DNA of 64,000 nucleotides from Theobroma cacao (GCF_000208745.1 NC_030853.1:17513890-17577889), one strand, 5' to 3'. Shown: positions 33,445-46,356, counted from the stretch's first letter. Notes: a model not told the origin generated them from the letters alone. Numbers and translations: made by a program.

Positions 33445-33598
33445 GTCCCTACGGTAGCGGGGAACCGTCAATATCAACTCTATGTCCTGCCTGCTTTTGG
33501 ATGCTCCTTCTGTGCGTTATGTCCCTTTCATCTTTGTGTGCTTTTATGCGAGTTTACTTTTCCTGCAGCATGATTCCTGTCGTTATTAGAAGTGTGAC

Positions 33599-35469
33599 GG
33601 TAATGATGGGTTTGATTATGGATGGTATCATCAAAATACGCAATGAAAAGAAAATTAAAAATTTTATAACTAAACAACCAAGACATGCTTTCACCCATGG
33701 ATCATTTTAGTGATATTTAACATATAAAAGTACAAAATAAATTATTGTTTAGAAGTTACCTTGTCATGTAATTTCGTAATCACGATAGCACTTTTCAAAG
33801 TAATCCCGTAAACACCACAAGGAGCAAAAACCCTAGCCAATCAAGTGTTTGGCCTCCAATGGTAGTACACACGATTGCACTTGAACCTTCAACAAAGGAA
33901 AGAGTTTTTAACTATACTTTGTACTGGCAAAGAAGACAACAATTGCCATTTTCTTCTTTTTCACAATTTTAGCCGAACTTCTCTTGAAAATTGCTTCATA
34001 AGCAATTTTATCTTTCACACAAAGGGAGTGGTGGCAAAGAAAGAAAATGTTTTTCTTTTTTTGACAAAAACCACGTTTTCCTCAATTGTGAAAAACTCTC
34101 ATATGGAAAATAGTTAAAATGTGACTTATATAGTTAGGTTAAAATAACTTCAATTTTATAATTAAGCCCTCAATATTATAACACATTATAATATTGGGCC
34201 CATTACTTAGTTAAACTCTTTTAATTAAGTCATTGAAAATTAAAATCAAAATTAATTTCCTTTATATTTTGCAATCAAGGCCTTGTAATTATAACTATTT
34301 ATAATTATGCCAAAAACTTAATTAAACTCTTTTAATTAAGTTTATAGAAGTTAATTACCTAGCATGTGATTTAAGTCTAACTTAAATCGTCACTTTTCCA
34401 ATTTAATTCAAATGCAATTATTGTGTGTGACCCATTAAGTTCTCAACATGTTGGCAATGGAATTGATTAATGACTTAATTGATTAATATAAATTTCAATC
34501 AATTAATTTATAATCAATTCCATAGATAAAGATTGGCATCTAGCAACGCATCATGGCCACCCAATTGTTGGGAGAGTCAAAGGGTTATTTGACAACCTTT
34601 CAGTGTGCAGCCTATCAGTGTAATTCATTCCCTCATCATATATCCCGAAGATGATAAGAGCTTGGTACAATGTCTGCTCTTATTGAACTTCATATTTGTT
34701 CTTGCAATTATAGCATTAGCTTTATAAAGAGTTATGAAACCTTTTTCATTATCTTTATGTCGCCTTGGCCAAGGACTTCAATAAGCTAATGTTAACCAAG
34801 AATTGATAGGATATGTCATCTAAAACACTTGAGGTAATGATTCCTATCTTGACCACTCATTTGCCGTCACATGCTTCATACTATACCCAAAAGCATCCTG
34901 TTTTGGCATCCTTGGTTAGGCAACCGTAGGGATGAAATCAAAGTATAGCACTCCACACATAAGACAACCTGGTATCTCAAGTTTAGGGAGTATTTACACG
35001 ACTGACACATGAGAAGTGTTGGATGGACACTAGAGTGTATTACCAAATGCACTTCTCATGGCGAGTCATGTTCAGTGAACTTGCTCTCCCAAGCAAGCAC
35101 CTATAATCTGGTTCCAAGTATCTCTATTCTTCAATCTATGAGATCAATTGCTTACTTCCAAAATAAGGAACATAGAATATACCAGTCTCTAAGCATCACT
35201 GATGTCTAGTCTTAATGATACATTTACCAGGAACATTTTTGAGATTATGCTTTAATGCATAGGAATCTCATAACTACAACCCATTACAATTTCCTTGCAA
35301 GGCATATTATTCTCATGGATTTCATCCAATTAAACTTATAACTCATTATAATTGATGTCTTATTGATGAAGAAAAACCTCTAATCATTCAATATGAATGA
35401 TTCTGTTGCATGATTGGAATCAAGCCTTAACCAATCTCATTTGGCTGCAGGGCTAATCCCAACAGGTAA
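33599..35469. mobile_element. Solo LTR (33604-35464, 1861 bp) with 5-bp target duplication
   Basis: Starts TGATGGGTTT (33604) and ends ...CTAATCCCAACA (35464), so the inverted start reads TGTTGGGATT. It is flanked by identical GGTAA at 33599-33603 and 35465-35469. No internal domains or second LTR are present. It lies in the presumed 3' UTR of RALF gene 2. Superfamily is not determined. Confidence 0.72.
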
Positions 35470-35962
35470 TTAGGCCAAACAAGTATGAATGGAAAGAAAT
35501 TAAATTACCCCTACAGTTGTATCAGTTTACTAATAATGATATCGTTTGGTAAGGATTTTTTGTCTCCAGATTTTGGTTCGATCAACCATTTTTTGACGTC
35601 CAAATTCACTACATCTAAATGTCATTACTATAAATTTAAGCCACTCCAGATATTTTCAATAATTTCTTTTTTCTTTCTTCAGCAAGTGGGAAGAATTTAA
35701 AGAGGAGTATAATAAGAAAAAAAATTCAAAATTGCAATAAAGAAATTGTTAATCTTATATTAAAAATTCACATTCTATATTATTGTTATTTCAGCACTCG
35801 GCTTAATTCTTGTTGACTTCGCCACTGCCGCTGTTAATCCGTAAATTAGGGTCCTTATCTTAAATTTAGTTATTGTTGATGGTCGGACTAGAATCGCTAT
35901 GCAACTTGGAGTTTGGACCTATTTTCCACCTTTGTATCTATCTTTGTTAGTAGGTTTTGTTT
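35470..35962. other. Intergenic region between LTR elements
   Basis: About 490 bp with no gene recognised; originally continuous with the downstream flank of RALF gene 2 and with 41056 onward. Confidence 0.45.
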
Positions 35963-36192
35963 TGAAGAGTTTGAATACTCTATCTGATGATTTTATTCAT
36001 GAGGCATGGTGTGCTTAAATACAAATGGTGATGGTGATAACAAGGAAATATATATTTACAATAAGTGGTTGCCTAAGGTAAAGGCATGGATTATGCCACA
36101 GTTTAAGAAATCAATTACATTGGTTATGTTGTTGACTAAGGAATCAATTAGTCAATGATTATCCAAAAAGATCTCAAGTCAAATCTCTTTCA
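35963..36192 (-). repeat. 3' LTR of copia element 2
   Basis: A 230-bp direct repeat of 40827-41055, about 93 percent identical by eye. Confidence 0.9.
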
Positions 36193-36439
36193 TTACTCCC
36201 CCTCAAGTTGGAGCATGTAAATTGGTAATGCCCAACTTGGCCAACAGATCATGGAATCGATTTCGTCCAAGAGCCTTGGTGAAAATGTCTGCTAATTGAA
36301 AGTGTGTTGAAATCGACTTAGGAACAAGGATCTTTCACTGAACATGCTGTCTGATAAAGTGACAATCTATTTCGATATGTTTGGTGCGTTCATGAAAATT
36401 GGATTTGCTACGATATGAATTGCACCCTAATTATCACAA

Positions 36440-39400
36440 AATAATGAAATTGGTGTTGGATGAGAAATGCGCAGATTGTCCAATAATCTTAGGAGCCACA
36501 CAATCTCACTTGCTGTAGTAGCCATGGCTCTATATTCTGCTTCTGTGAATGATCAAGAAACTATTGATTGTTTCTTGGATCACCATGAAATGGGTGATGA
36601 GCCAAGAAAAATGATGTACCCAGTGGTTGATTTTCGTGTTGTTGGACAGCCCGCCCAGTCTACATCACAATAGGCTCGAAGTGTCAATTGGTTATGACTA
36701 GGCAATAATAAACCTTGACTTAGTGCTCCTTTTAGATATCGTACTACCCATAAGGCTACATCAAAATGTGTCTAACGCGGACAGTGCAGGAATTGACTTA
36801 ATATATGGACAACAAAACTAATATCAAGTCGAGTGATGGTGAGGTATAACAATCTACCTATCAATCTCCTATATTGTCTTGGGTCTGAACAAAGTGGGCC
36901 TGGATCAAGATATAACTTGATTTGTTAGTCCATAGGTGATGCCGCGGGTTTGTACCCAATAAGTCCGCTATCTGTCAATATGTCAAGCACACATTTTCGT
37001 TGATTTAAGACAATTCCAGATGGCGATCGTGCTTCCATAATTCCCAAAAAGTATTTTAACTTGCCTAAGTCTTTGATGCAAAATTCACGATCCAAATGAG
37101 TTTTTAGTTGAGAGATTTTGAGTGTCATTCCCTATTACTATGATTTCATCAATATAAACTAACACTGCAATAAATGATTCTTTGGCAGAACTTGTAAACA
37201 GAGAATGATCGGCATGAGATTGTGTTAAACCAATAGCCAGTAAAGAATTAGTAAGCTTTTGATACCAATTTCGTGACGCTTGGTGAAGTCCATAGAAAGA
37301 TTTCATAAAACGACATACTCGTTGCTCCCCTTTTTTGACAAAACCCTAAGGTATTTTCATATAAATTTCTTCTTCCAAATCCCCATGTAAGAATGCATTA
37401 TTGACATCCAACTGATGCAACTCCCAATGATGTACCGAAGCAATTGCTAGAAGACAGCGGACAGTGACTAATTTTGCAATTGGGGCAAAAGTCTCATGAA
37501 AGTATATCCCTTCAATCTGAGTATACCCTTTGGCCACTAACCGTGCTTTATAACGTTCCACTGATCCATCTAGGTTGTATTTAATTTTGTACACCCATTT
37601 GGAATCTATAGCTCGTTTTCTTAGAGGCAAAGATGTGAGAATCCAAGTGTTGTTTGCCTCTCTAATGCCGATATTTCTTTCTCCATAGCATCTCGTTAGT
37701 GTTGTAATTTAACTGCGTGAAAAAATGATTTAGGCTCATCGATAGCAGAGATGGCCGCTAGAAACACACTATGAGCTCTAGAAAATTTGGAGTAAGAAAT
37801 ATTGTGTGATAGAGGATATACTATTGAGTTGGTCGAAAGACGTGTAAGAAATATTGTGTGATAGAGGATATACTGTTGAGTTGGTGGAAGGAGGTGTAGA
37901 GTGCGAAGTAGGAGCAAGTGAGGCAAGCAAAGTATAATCGTAACCAAAAAGAATTTTTGAAACTTGTCGCTGTTGCTTAGCATGGAGTGCATCGTGTTGT
38001 TCTTTCATTTCCATTCTTGGCTCAATCAATGAAAGACATTCTGTAAGTTGGCTGTCTTCTTGTTGGCCTGATGATGTTGACTTTACTGGTATAGATGTAA
38101 TATCAGGATTTTGTACTACCCCAAGTTCCTGCTTATGATCCTGCAGCTCCTGTTGTGTGGGACTTAGGTGATCATGTGGCTCATCAAATGACATAGGTGG
38201 ATTAATTTGCACGTGATGTGTCTTTTTTGCAATTGAATCATTGGTTTCCTTATCTATCTTGGCAAAAGGAAATATTTCCTTTCAAAACTGTACATCTCGA
38301 GAAATGAATATTTTCTTGCTTTCAAGGTCATATATGCGATACCCTTTCTGTCTCGTGGGGTACCCAACAAAGACACCCGATCGGCTACTAGGAGCAAACT
38401 TGTCACGTGGTTTGTTGATATGCCCATAACAAAGACATCCAAATGTTCCAAGATGATCATATGATAGAGATTTTCAAATAATTTCTCATATGGGGTCTGA
38501 TTTTCTATGACTGAAAGTGGCATGCGATTGATTAGATAAGTTGCTGTGAGTATACATTCGCCCCAAAAGTTGATGGGAAGGTTGGCTTGGAATTGAAGTG
38601 CACGTGCTATTTCTAAAAGATGGCGATGCTTCCGTTCAACCACTCCATTTTGTTGAGGTGTGTTCGTGCAGCTTGTCTGTCTCTCCATCCCATACTCAAC
38701 ATAGTGATTCGCCAAATCCTCATGATCGAACTCCAATCCATTATCTGTTTGTAATATCTTGACTTGTGCATTAAACTGTGTTTGACCTGTTGGAAGAAAT
38801 AAAGCAGAAAACTCTTTGTTTCTGATTTATGTTTCATAAGAAACACCCATGTTGCTCGGCTGTAATCATCAACAATTGATAGAAAATAATGCGCTCCTAA
38901 AAAGGATGCGATGTGATAAGGACCCCAAATATCATAGTGAATCAAATCGAAAGCTTGTGAACTTTTATTCTTACGACTTGGAAAAGGCAACCTAGTTTGT
39001 TTTGCTTTACAACAAGCATCACAAAGAAAATTGTCCTTTTTATATAAGTGATAGCCAAGTTTGGAACCATTGAGAGGCACTACAATGGAATGTGCCTTAA
39101 CCGATAATGCCATAGAGTTGTGGTGTCTTTGTCTTTAGTCAGAACTGTTTTGCTTGTTCTTGTTGGCTCTAAATAATATAATCCATTTCGCACTCTACCC
39201 ACTCCAATTAGCTTCTTCGAGAGCAAGTCTTGTATTACAAAAAAATCAGATCCAAAAATTAGAAGACAGTTCAAGTCACAAGTTATTTTGCTTACAGATA
39301 ATAAGTTAAAACAAAACTCTGGTACGCTAAGAACTCGTTCTAAAGTCAGGCTTTGCCCAAGATTTATTCGGCCTAAAGCATGAACTGGTACAGTGTGACC

Positions 39401-40156
39401 ATTCGGAATTTGAACTGATGGAATTTTAGGATTTCGACCATATCTCATAGACCATCAATTTGATGAGTGATATGGTTTGTGGCCCCAGTATCAATTACCC
39501 ATGAGTCGTCCTTTTTCCAAGAAAGTTACCAGAGAAATTAGCATTGGAGGCGATGTTTGCAACTGGCCCATTACTAAAGTTGGTTTGGACAAGTCGCTGG
39601 TTCAAAAGATCCATTAATTGTTACATCTAGGCCTGAGTCAATCTAGGAATTAAAGTGGAATCTCCTGTTCTTTTGGAAGAAGAGGAAGCTGGCCCAAAAG
39701 AAGATGAACCTATCTGTTCAATTGAACATCATTTGACCTTGCCACAAAAGCACGTGCTTGTCCCCCAACGTCCCCAACAGGTGTTCTGGCCACCCAATCA
39801 CTGCACGATTCTCCTTTGGCCTTCGGTCTTTGTTGCCAATCAGGTGGGTCGCCTATAATTTCAAAACATGACTCATAGGTGTGGCTCGATTTGTCGCAAT
39901 AAGAGCATCTGGGATGTGGCCTTTGCTATTCACCACGTCGCTCATTTCGATTGCCGGTGCCATGCCTTCTCATTCCACCGACGATTTGATTTTTGGTCAA
40001 TAGGGCTGCCGTTTTCGTCACTCCAACCCATGCTACTGTAATATCCTCTTGTTTTTCTTCTTGGGCTACAATCGTGTAGGCACGCCCAACGCTAGGCAAC
40101 GATTCAATGCTGAGGATTTGTGAACGCACAATCCTGTAGTTGTCATCCAAGCCCAT
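36440..40156 (-). pseudogene. copia pol remnant of element 2
   Basis: Minus-strand order: gag C-terminus (40156-39926, LLSIESLPS-type block), GAG-pre-integrase (39448-39080, VLSVPEFCFNLLSVSK), integrase (39113-38254; CDACCKAKQTRLPFPS, DLIHYDIWGPY, FLSIVDDYSRATW, NTPQQNGVVERKHRHLLE), variable region (38212-37696), RT (37630-36925; [43 protein letters not shown]) and RNase H (about 36760-36440). The RT motif YVDD is changed to YIDE, which by itself should inactivate it. A direct repeat of about 70 bp occurs at 37795-37890. Frames are broken throughout. Confidence 0.9.
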
Positions 40157-40339
40157 CAGAAAATCGAATAGCTTTTCTTCTTATAGCATTTCTTGCATCT
40201 GTCTAGCTACACCACAAGTACACTTTCCACAACTACAAACTGTTAAGGGTTGAAAAGTTTGGATTTCATTCCATAATGATTTTAATTTTCCATAGTAAGT
40301 GGAAATTGGAACCGTTTCTCGTCTTAAAAATGCGATTGC

Positions 40340-40783
40340 TCATTTGAGTTCAGAAACTCTGGGAGCAATTCCCTGAATGAACCTTTCTTTAAGGTCAGTC
40401 CATACCTTATTAACAGTCTCTGCATGTATGACTCCCCCTTGCAATTCCCTGGAGAGAGCGTTAATCAACCAAAATAATACCGTTGCATTACACTGCACCC
40501 AATCTCGAAATTCAGGAGAACTAATTTTTGGTTTTGGGATTGACCCATCCACGAACTCTGCTTTATTCTTGGATTGAAAAGCATTCATAAAATTGCATTT
40601 CCAAGTGAAATAGTTTTTCCCTATTTCACTTAGGGGATGAGTAACGAAAATTAGACCAGGGTGATCAGAGGAGTGCAGATAGTAAGGTGATTTGACGTCA
40701 ACTACAGTGTTGTTTGAAGTGACTGTAGTCGGCACCAAATTTCCATTACCCTTGTCTGCTTCTACCTCACCCCTATTAGCCAT
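40340..40783 (-). pseudogene. copia gag N-terminal part (element 2)
   Basis: A 147-codon frame starting at ATG 40781-40783, 44 bp inside the 5' LTR. It shows the copia-type Gag layout: SPYYLHSSDHPGLIFV, then NYFTWKCNFMNAFQSKNK, then WVQCNATVLFWLINALS. The frame ends in a stop before the rest of gag. It belongs to the element and is not a host gene. Confidence 0.85.
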
Positions 40784-40826
40784 CTAGATATAGCTTAGGT
40801 TGTCTGCAACCTCTGCTCTGATTCCA

Positions 40827-41055
40827 TGAAGAGTTTGAATACTCTATCTGATGATTTTATTCATGAGGCACAGTGTGCTTAAATACAAGTGGTGATGGTG
40901 ATAACAAGGAAAGAAATATTTGCAATAAGTGGCTACCTAAGGTAAAGACATGGATTATGCATGGTTTAAGAAATCAATTACATTGGTTATGCCGTTGACT
41001 AAAGAATCAATTAGTCAATAATTATCCAAAAAGATCTCAAGTCAAATCTCCTTCA
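40827..41055 (-). repeat. 5' LTR of copia element 2
   Basis: Pairs with 35963-36192; the primer-binding site follows directly on the minus strand (40826 downward). Confidence 0.9.
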
Positions 41056-41326
41056 TTAGTTTTTTATTGTTCTTTTCTTCTTCTTGTGTTCTTGTACTAA
41101 TGATTTCATTAGTTTCTCTTAGCAATTAATTTCTGTCTTTTACTTTATCTGATCCCTGAAATTCAGATTCCTAAACCTGAACTAAAGTTTGGAATGTTTT
41201 TCTTTATAAAAGAGGTATTAAGATTATTGAGCTATATATATGTATATGTATAGCTACGAGCCATTTTATTTTTACTTGGAAGGTAGAATATTTCATTGAT
41301 GTAAAACAAGGATACCAGATGCCTGA

Positions 41327-41557
41327 TCAAGTCTTTAGCCTAAGGGAACGGGCACAAGACTGAGTCATGCATACCCTCCCTTGTCCAAAAAACACGAAAA
41401 CGCTATACACAGCCAACACCCATCCTGTGGCTAGCAGCAGAAGCCACCGGATTGGTCTCAACCATCCTTGTGTTCCAGTACATTTAATTACATAGTTCCC
41501 AGAAACACAGGTAACGACAGTTCCCCTTAATTCCCACAGCCCAGTGCCATTAAACAT
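41327..41557 (-). CDS. Possible small membrane protein, unknown family
   Basis: A 76-codon minus-strand ORF from ATG 41555-41557; the longer frame to 41581 uses GTG, unlikely in a plant. It has an N-terminal soluble part with two cysteines (VVTCVSGNYVIKC), one predicted membrane helix (WLLLLATGWVLAVYSVFVFF) and a short basic C-terminus with two more cysteines (RVCMTQSCARSLRLK). A TATAAAAGG box lies about 60 bp upstream (41614-41622, minus strand), well placed for a short leader. I do not recognise a family. It lies opposite to the receptor genes. Chance ORF remains possible. Confidence 0.3.
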   Translation of the reverse strand: MFNGTGLWELRGTVVTCVSGNYVIKCTGTQGWLRPIRWLLLLATGWVLAVYSVFVFFGQGRVCMTQSCARSLRLKT

Positions 41558-41613
41558 ATTATCCACCAAGAATTCCGCCACTCAACTCTCCAAAATGGAG
41601 CATCTCTCTGCAG

Positions 41614-41622
41614 CCTTTTATA
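41614..41622 (-). promoter_or_regulatory. TATA-box candidate for the small minus-strand ORF
   Basis: TATAAAAGG on the minus strand, 57 bp before the ATG at 41557. Confidence 0.35.
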
Positions 41623-42818
41623 CCGATTGGTCCCAGACTTGACGGATGGGCCAAGAAGACCAAGACCAAGACTAAGGGAAGACATTACCATCTTCCTCTA
41701 TAATATGTCCTCGTACTTTAGCACATTTGCTTTTCACTTTGATTTATTATGTATCATACGCTTAACACCTTTCTTTCCTTTTTGCTTTCCAGCTTTTGTT
41801 TGATTAAAATGGTCCTCCCCCAATAATTGAATTCTTTATTCAAGAAGCAAATATAAAGGGATACCTGTTAATTATGAAAGATCAAATTAATAGTTTATAT
41901 AAAGCAAGAGATCGCGTAAGACAAAAAAGGACAAACCAAAGAGCTTGAAATAAAATTTTTATTACATAATTTTAGACTATACAAAAGAGAGATAATATTC
42001 TTTTATTATATCTCATAAATCTTATTTTATCTATGTCAAGATTGGAATCCAAAATCTTCTTAAATTTTAATTATTGGTTGGGTATCGTTTTATGGACAGC
42101 GTTAACTAAAATTAACCTAAGGAAAACTAAATATTCCAAATTTATGTTTGATTGCTTTATTTATTTATTTATTTATTTTGTTACGTAAAAGAATTTTTTA
42201 AATTGAAAAAAAAAAGTGCACAAGGAGAGGCAAAGGAAAAAAAAGGTCTCAAAGACCCTAAAGATAAAGCAAACAGAGGATTCTAGAACAAAAAAACTTC
42301 CAAAACATAATGAACATATAGACCATAACCCCAAAGCAGCTATATAAAACAGTAAAACTAGATGCATACACAAAAGAACAGACCACCATGTAAGAGAGAC
42401 CTGGCAGTATTTACTGGAATCGAGAAAAGAACCACAATTCACCACCATGCCATGAACATGTCAGCTCTACAAACAGCAGACTTTACTAAAAACTCCGCTC
42501 TAGAAGCCTGGCAGTATGTTTGATTATTGATTTGCTTTAACTTCTGGTAATGGTGTGAGGACGAGAAACATGAAAGTTTAAAGCTAAAAAGTTCATTCCC
42601 TTCTTTATTTCTCGTGGAGACAAACTACAGAAACGCAAAGTACTTCATGACTATGGATATTACCCAGCAAATGCTTAGAACTTTTTTTATTTCTAACATC
42701 GGATTTTTGAGTTAAGGAAGTAATCAATTTGCGGACAGGATTAAGGAAGTAATTGAGATTAAAAAATTGGTGTTATATAGTTTGCATATTACTATAAATC
42801 GTATGAATTATATTTTGG
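41623..42818. other. Intergenic region
   Basis: No gene supported. 42152-42480 read on the minus strand looks like a LINE 3' tail (T/G-rich untranslated-like sequence ending in (AAAT)n), but without coding evidence. Confidence 0.35.
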
Positions 42819-43025
42819 TTTTTATATCATTTTTATCATATCATGATCTGATCACTTCTTGGATGTCTAGATTATTAATTTAGCATATAATATATTATAG
42901 TTAATGAATTTAATTAATTCGCATTTGGTGTTTAACTAATAAGCATTAGCTCTTTTCTCTTTATTATTATTTTTAGGAGCATAAACTATATGTTCCATTC
43001 AAGTTGGCCAATAATATTTATCATC
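42819..43025 (+). repeat. Relic of a RALF-type upstream region
   Basis: Shares landmarks in order with the RALF gene 2 promoter (32855-32990): TTGGTTTTTAT-x-TCATTT, ACTTCTTGGATG, and TCCAT...GTTGGCCA-TAAT. The TATA box CATATAAGG has become CATTCAAGT, and no RALF reading frame follows. Probably a decayed duplicate of a RALF locus in front of CrRLK1L B. Confidence 0.45.
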
Positions 43026-43035
43026 ATCATCATCA

Positions 43036-43066
<31 letters not shown>
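43018..43066 (+). repeat. ATC/ATT trinucleotide microsatellite
   Basis: (ATC)n followed by (ATT)n, about 49 bp. Confidence 0.9.
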
Positions 43067-43069
<3 letters not shown>

Positions 43070-44761
43070 CAATGGAAATTTTAATTCTACAGATAAACTT
43101 AAAATGTTATTACAAGTCTATTTAGTACTGTATATGTTAATTTATAAATTCTTTGAATATAACTTAATGAATACATAATAAATTTTTAAATTTATTTATT
43201 AAATTTAAATACGATATACAAGATAATTTTTTAAATAAATATATTGTTTTTGTCATCGTTATCTCAAGTGGCACGTGAATGTATCGTGAAACTAAGAAAC
43301 TTGGTTACTTCTTCCCAATTGGTAAAAGTTGAAAAGAATTGAAGTTTTGACTAATTATCATGGACATGGTATCTCAAAATTCAAGATTATATGAATTTTT
43401 GAAACGTCTTCACCAATTTTTGGCTTCATTTATTGTTAATTAAATAGAGAAGTGTAGACTAAGATAACACTATAAAAACTTAGGCTTGCACTTAAACTTG
43501 ACCTTTCATTTATTTTATATTTATTTTTTTTGAAAAATGTGTTATATATATATATTTATTGTTAAAATATTAAAAAATATTTTTATAATGAAATATTAAT
43601 TTGTAAATGAATATTAAATAAAAATTAATTTTTATTTTTTATTACATTTACTCAAGTATTTATACTTTTATTTTAGGTTAAATAAATCCTTATTAATTAT
43701 TGCTAATCAAAATATTTATTATCATTTTATATCCATATGATGTTGATGTGAAGAGTAAAAAATTCGATATAACCATGTCATCATACCATATCAAGATATT
43801 ATGTTATCATCTATTATGAAATATTAATATGCTACGTTAGTTCCACGTCAATTTCAAGTAACATAAAATGATAAGTAATATTTTAATTAAGTTAACTGTT
43901 AATTATAAAGACTTATTTAACTGAAAATAAAAATATAAGATCTTATTTAACTTAAAATAAAAGTATAAAAGCTTGATGGACCACAATAAAAGAATAAAAG
44001 CTTTTTTAAATTTTTTTAAATATTGTGCTTAAAATTTTTAAGTTGAACTAGACTCAAGTTTAAACCTAAAGAAATCACGTCAACCTAGGGGGTTTAGGCA
44101 AGCGGATGACCTATATATACTTTTAGTTAAACAACCTTAGTATAAAAATTTAATTGAACATAAACACAAAACAAACTATTGTTTTTGAACGGAAACAAAT
44201 TAGTAACAATTAAAATTGAATCAATAGTAGAGGTACCCAAGGGACAAGCCTGTTTGAAGCTTAATTTTGCATTTAGAAAGGAAAACCGATAGATCCAACC
44301 TAGCCCATAAATACATCTGACCCGATAGATCTTTCAAGCATTATTTAAATGATTTTAATGGTTATTATTTTTACTACAATTTTTTCCACGAGTTGTCGTA
44401 TGGGAAAATTTTTTTATTTCAATAATTTTAAAATTTTAAAAATTTTTATACTTGTTTCTACATATCTTATATATTCTAATATCAATAAAAAATCATTCAC
44501 ACAATATTATTTATATATTACAAATTAAGATTAATTAAATATTTTTTTGTTGATATTAGTCATATTATTTTTGATATAATCAGCTAAGGTTCTTGAGAAT
44601 TTAAATATAGTTAATAAAATGAAACGTAATTAGATAAAAGATAGAATTAGCACTTAATATTAGTGTATGTTCTCCCAATTAAAGAGTTGGTTTCTAGTTC
44701 CCAATCTCAAATATTATACTTAATAAAAAAAATAAAGGCACGTATGAATATGATATTTGTA
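43067..44761. other. AT-rich intergenic region, nothing recognised
   Basis: About 1.7 kb of AT-rich DNA with no ORF of interest and no transposon terminus identified. Confidence 0.5.
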
Positions 44762-46346
44762 CATGATATCACTTCTACCCAGTGTATTCTACGTATAAAA
44801 TAAGTAAACATTTCAAATTTATTAGTTAATCTTATTTTATTATATTCAATAAAATATATTACTTTTGTGTTGCTCATTTTTCACTTTCATTTGTTTCTTT
44901 TATTGAGATTATAAAATTGATAGTATGAAGTAAATTTATTTTTAATCTATTTAAATAAACATATAAGTTAGATTCTTTGCCTTTCAAAAACAAAAAAATA
45001 AACATATAAACATATTATACTTATCATATAAATAAACATATAAGCATATTACATTACCATACTAAAATTAAATAATTAGTTTCCATTAGAAGAAAACAAT
45101 TAAATTTACTTTTAATATTTTCATTTTAATTAATTAGCATTAATTATTGTATTATTTTTTATATCATGATTGATAGTTAATTGATACGCTTTTTATTTAA
45201 AATTTCATAAATGACTCTATCAATTATATAATAAGTAAATAATTTTAATTATATTATTTAATCATATATTTATTTTATTTAAATAAGTGTGCATGCCACT
45301 CTTTTAATTTACTTTTATTTAATAAGAATGTTATTATGTGATTTTATTTTTTTCGTTTTCCCACTTTTTTCTGCTTCATTTTCCTCTTTTTTTTCCCTCT
45401 TGCTTTTAATGGGTTAAAGTAGCCAATTTTATCATCTGCCTCCTCCCTCTCTCATCGTTTCTCACTCTCTTTTTTTGTCCTATTTTTTCTATATTCCCTA
45501 ATCTTTCTCTCTTCCTAGTTTCCTCTTTCTTCTGTCACAATTCCGTCCTTTTCTTTTCTTTTATTTTTGTTAAAAGAACACGTCAGGTATGCTTTATTGA
45601 AGCCACTAAAATCCTTTGCTTTATGTGACTGGACTTGTAAAGTAAAAGCAGAAAGAGCAGGTAGCTTTTAAGATAATATATATATATATTTGAGGGAGTT
45701 TCCTAACCTGATGAGAACAAGTAGACCAGCAGGTCTAAGTCTAAAAGTGAGAAAGATGTATTCCACCTAAAGACGTGGGGACCGATTACGTCCGCAAATG
45801 ACTCGACTCAAGCTTGCTGTTGAAATTTGTTTATTAAACGAGTTTAACTTTGAACATAAACGCGCACTTGTTTAAATAGTCGTGTAGGAATATTTTGGGT
45901 ATCAAACAGTAATAGAAGCCTAAGATAATGGAAGAAAGAGATTGGGAGAAACAATAATAAAAGAAAGGGTTGAAATTAAGTGTTGTTTTTTTAAGTTTTG
46001 TTTTAGTTCATTTTTTTATGTTTGTAGGTATGTTCTTGATTGATCTTCTTAATATACTTATGTATAAGTTGTTATATTAGTGCTCATTTAACTCGATTTA
46101 TTTTTAACTTATTTACTGCTTAAAAGTAAAAGTTAAGTCAGATAAAATTTTATGAAAAACTCTTAAAAAAAATTAACTCTTAAAAAACATTTCTAACAAA
46201 TCCGAAAAAGTTGTTCACATTGGATCAATTTTTTTCACCTATGGTTAGCTCATTTCTTTAATTCACACGTGTAAAGTGTTGGATGCTCTACTTTTTTGGT
46301 CCATGGCAATGTATCTTTCCAAGCATCTAGTGTTCAATTGAGGCAA
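44762..46346 (+). repeat. CrRLK1L upstream module, copy 2 (in front of CrRLK1L B)
   Basis: 44762-45090 matches 55512-55800; 45455-45600 matches 56240-56370 and 3845-3980; 45661-45910 matches 56711-56965 almost throughout (AGAACAAGTAGACCAGCAGG, ATGTATTCCACCTAA). It leads to the TATA box at 46347. About 130 bp present in copies 1 and 3 (around 56100-56235) is missing here. Confidence 0.8.
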
Positions 46347-46356
46347 TATAAAAAGG
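46347..46356 (+). promoter_or_regulatory. TATA box of CrRLK1L B
   Basis: TATAAAAAGG, 140 bp before the ATG. Confidence 0.6.

Larger units (their letters stand above)
35963..41055 (-). mobile_element. Ty1/copia LTR retrotransposon 2, reverse oriented, degenerate
   Basis: The 3' LTR at 35963-36192 and 5' LTR at 40827-41055 (both about 230 bp, TGAAGAG...TTCA) differ at about 16 positions by eye. The primer-binding site TGGAATCAGAGC (minus strand, directly inside the 5' LTR) matches initiator tRNA-Met usage, and a G-rich polypurine tract (TTGAGGGGGAG) adjoins the 3' LTR. Coding order on the minus strand is gag, protease region, integrase, RT, RNase H. Many stops and frameshifts. No perfect 5-bp target duplication was seen (TGTTT on the left, TTAGT on the right). 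Confidence 0.92.

Noticed and set aside
35958..41060. 5-bp target duplication for copia element 2
   Set aside because: Flanks TGTTT and TTAGT do not match. A shared TTAGT lies 12 bp off on the left, which is not adjacent to the LTR.
42173..42448. Minus-strand 91-codon hydrophobic ORF
   Set aside because: Phe/Leu/Cys-rich composition and a following (AAAT)n tail look like LINE 3' untranslated sequence; no coding support.
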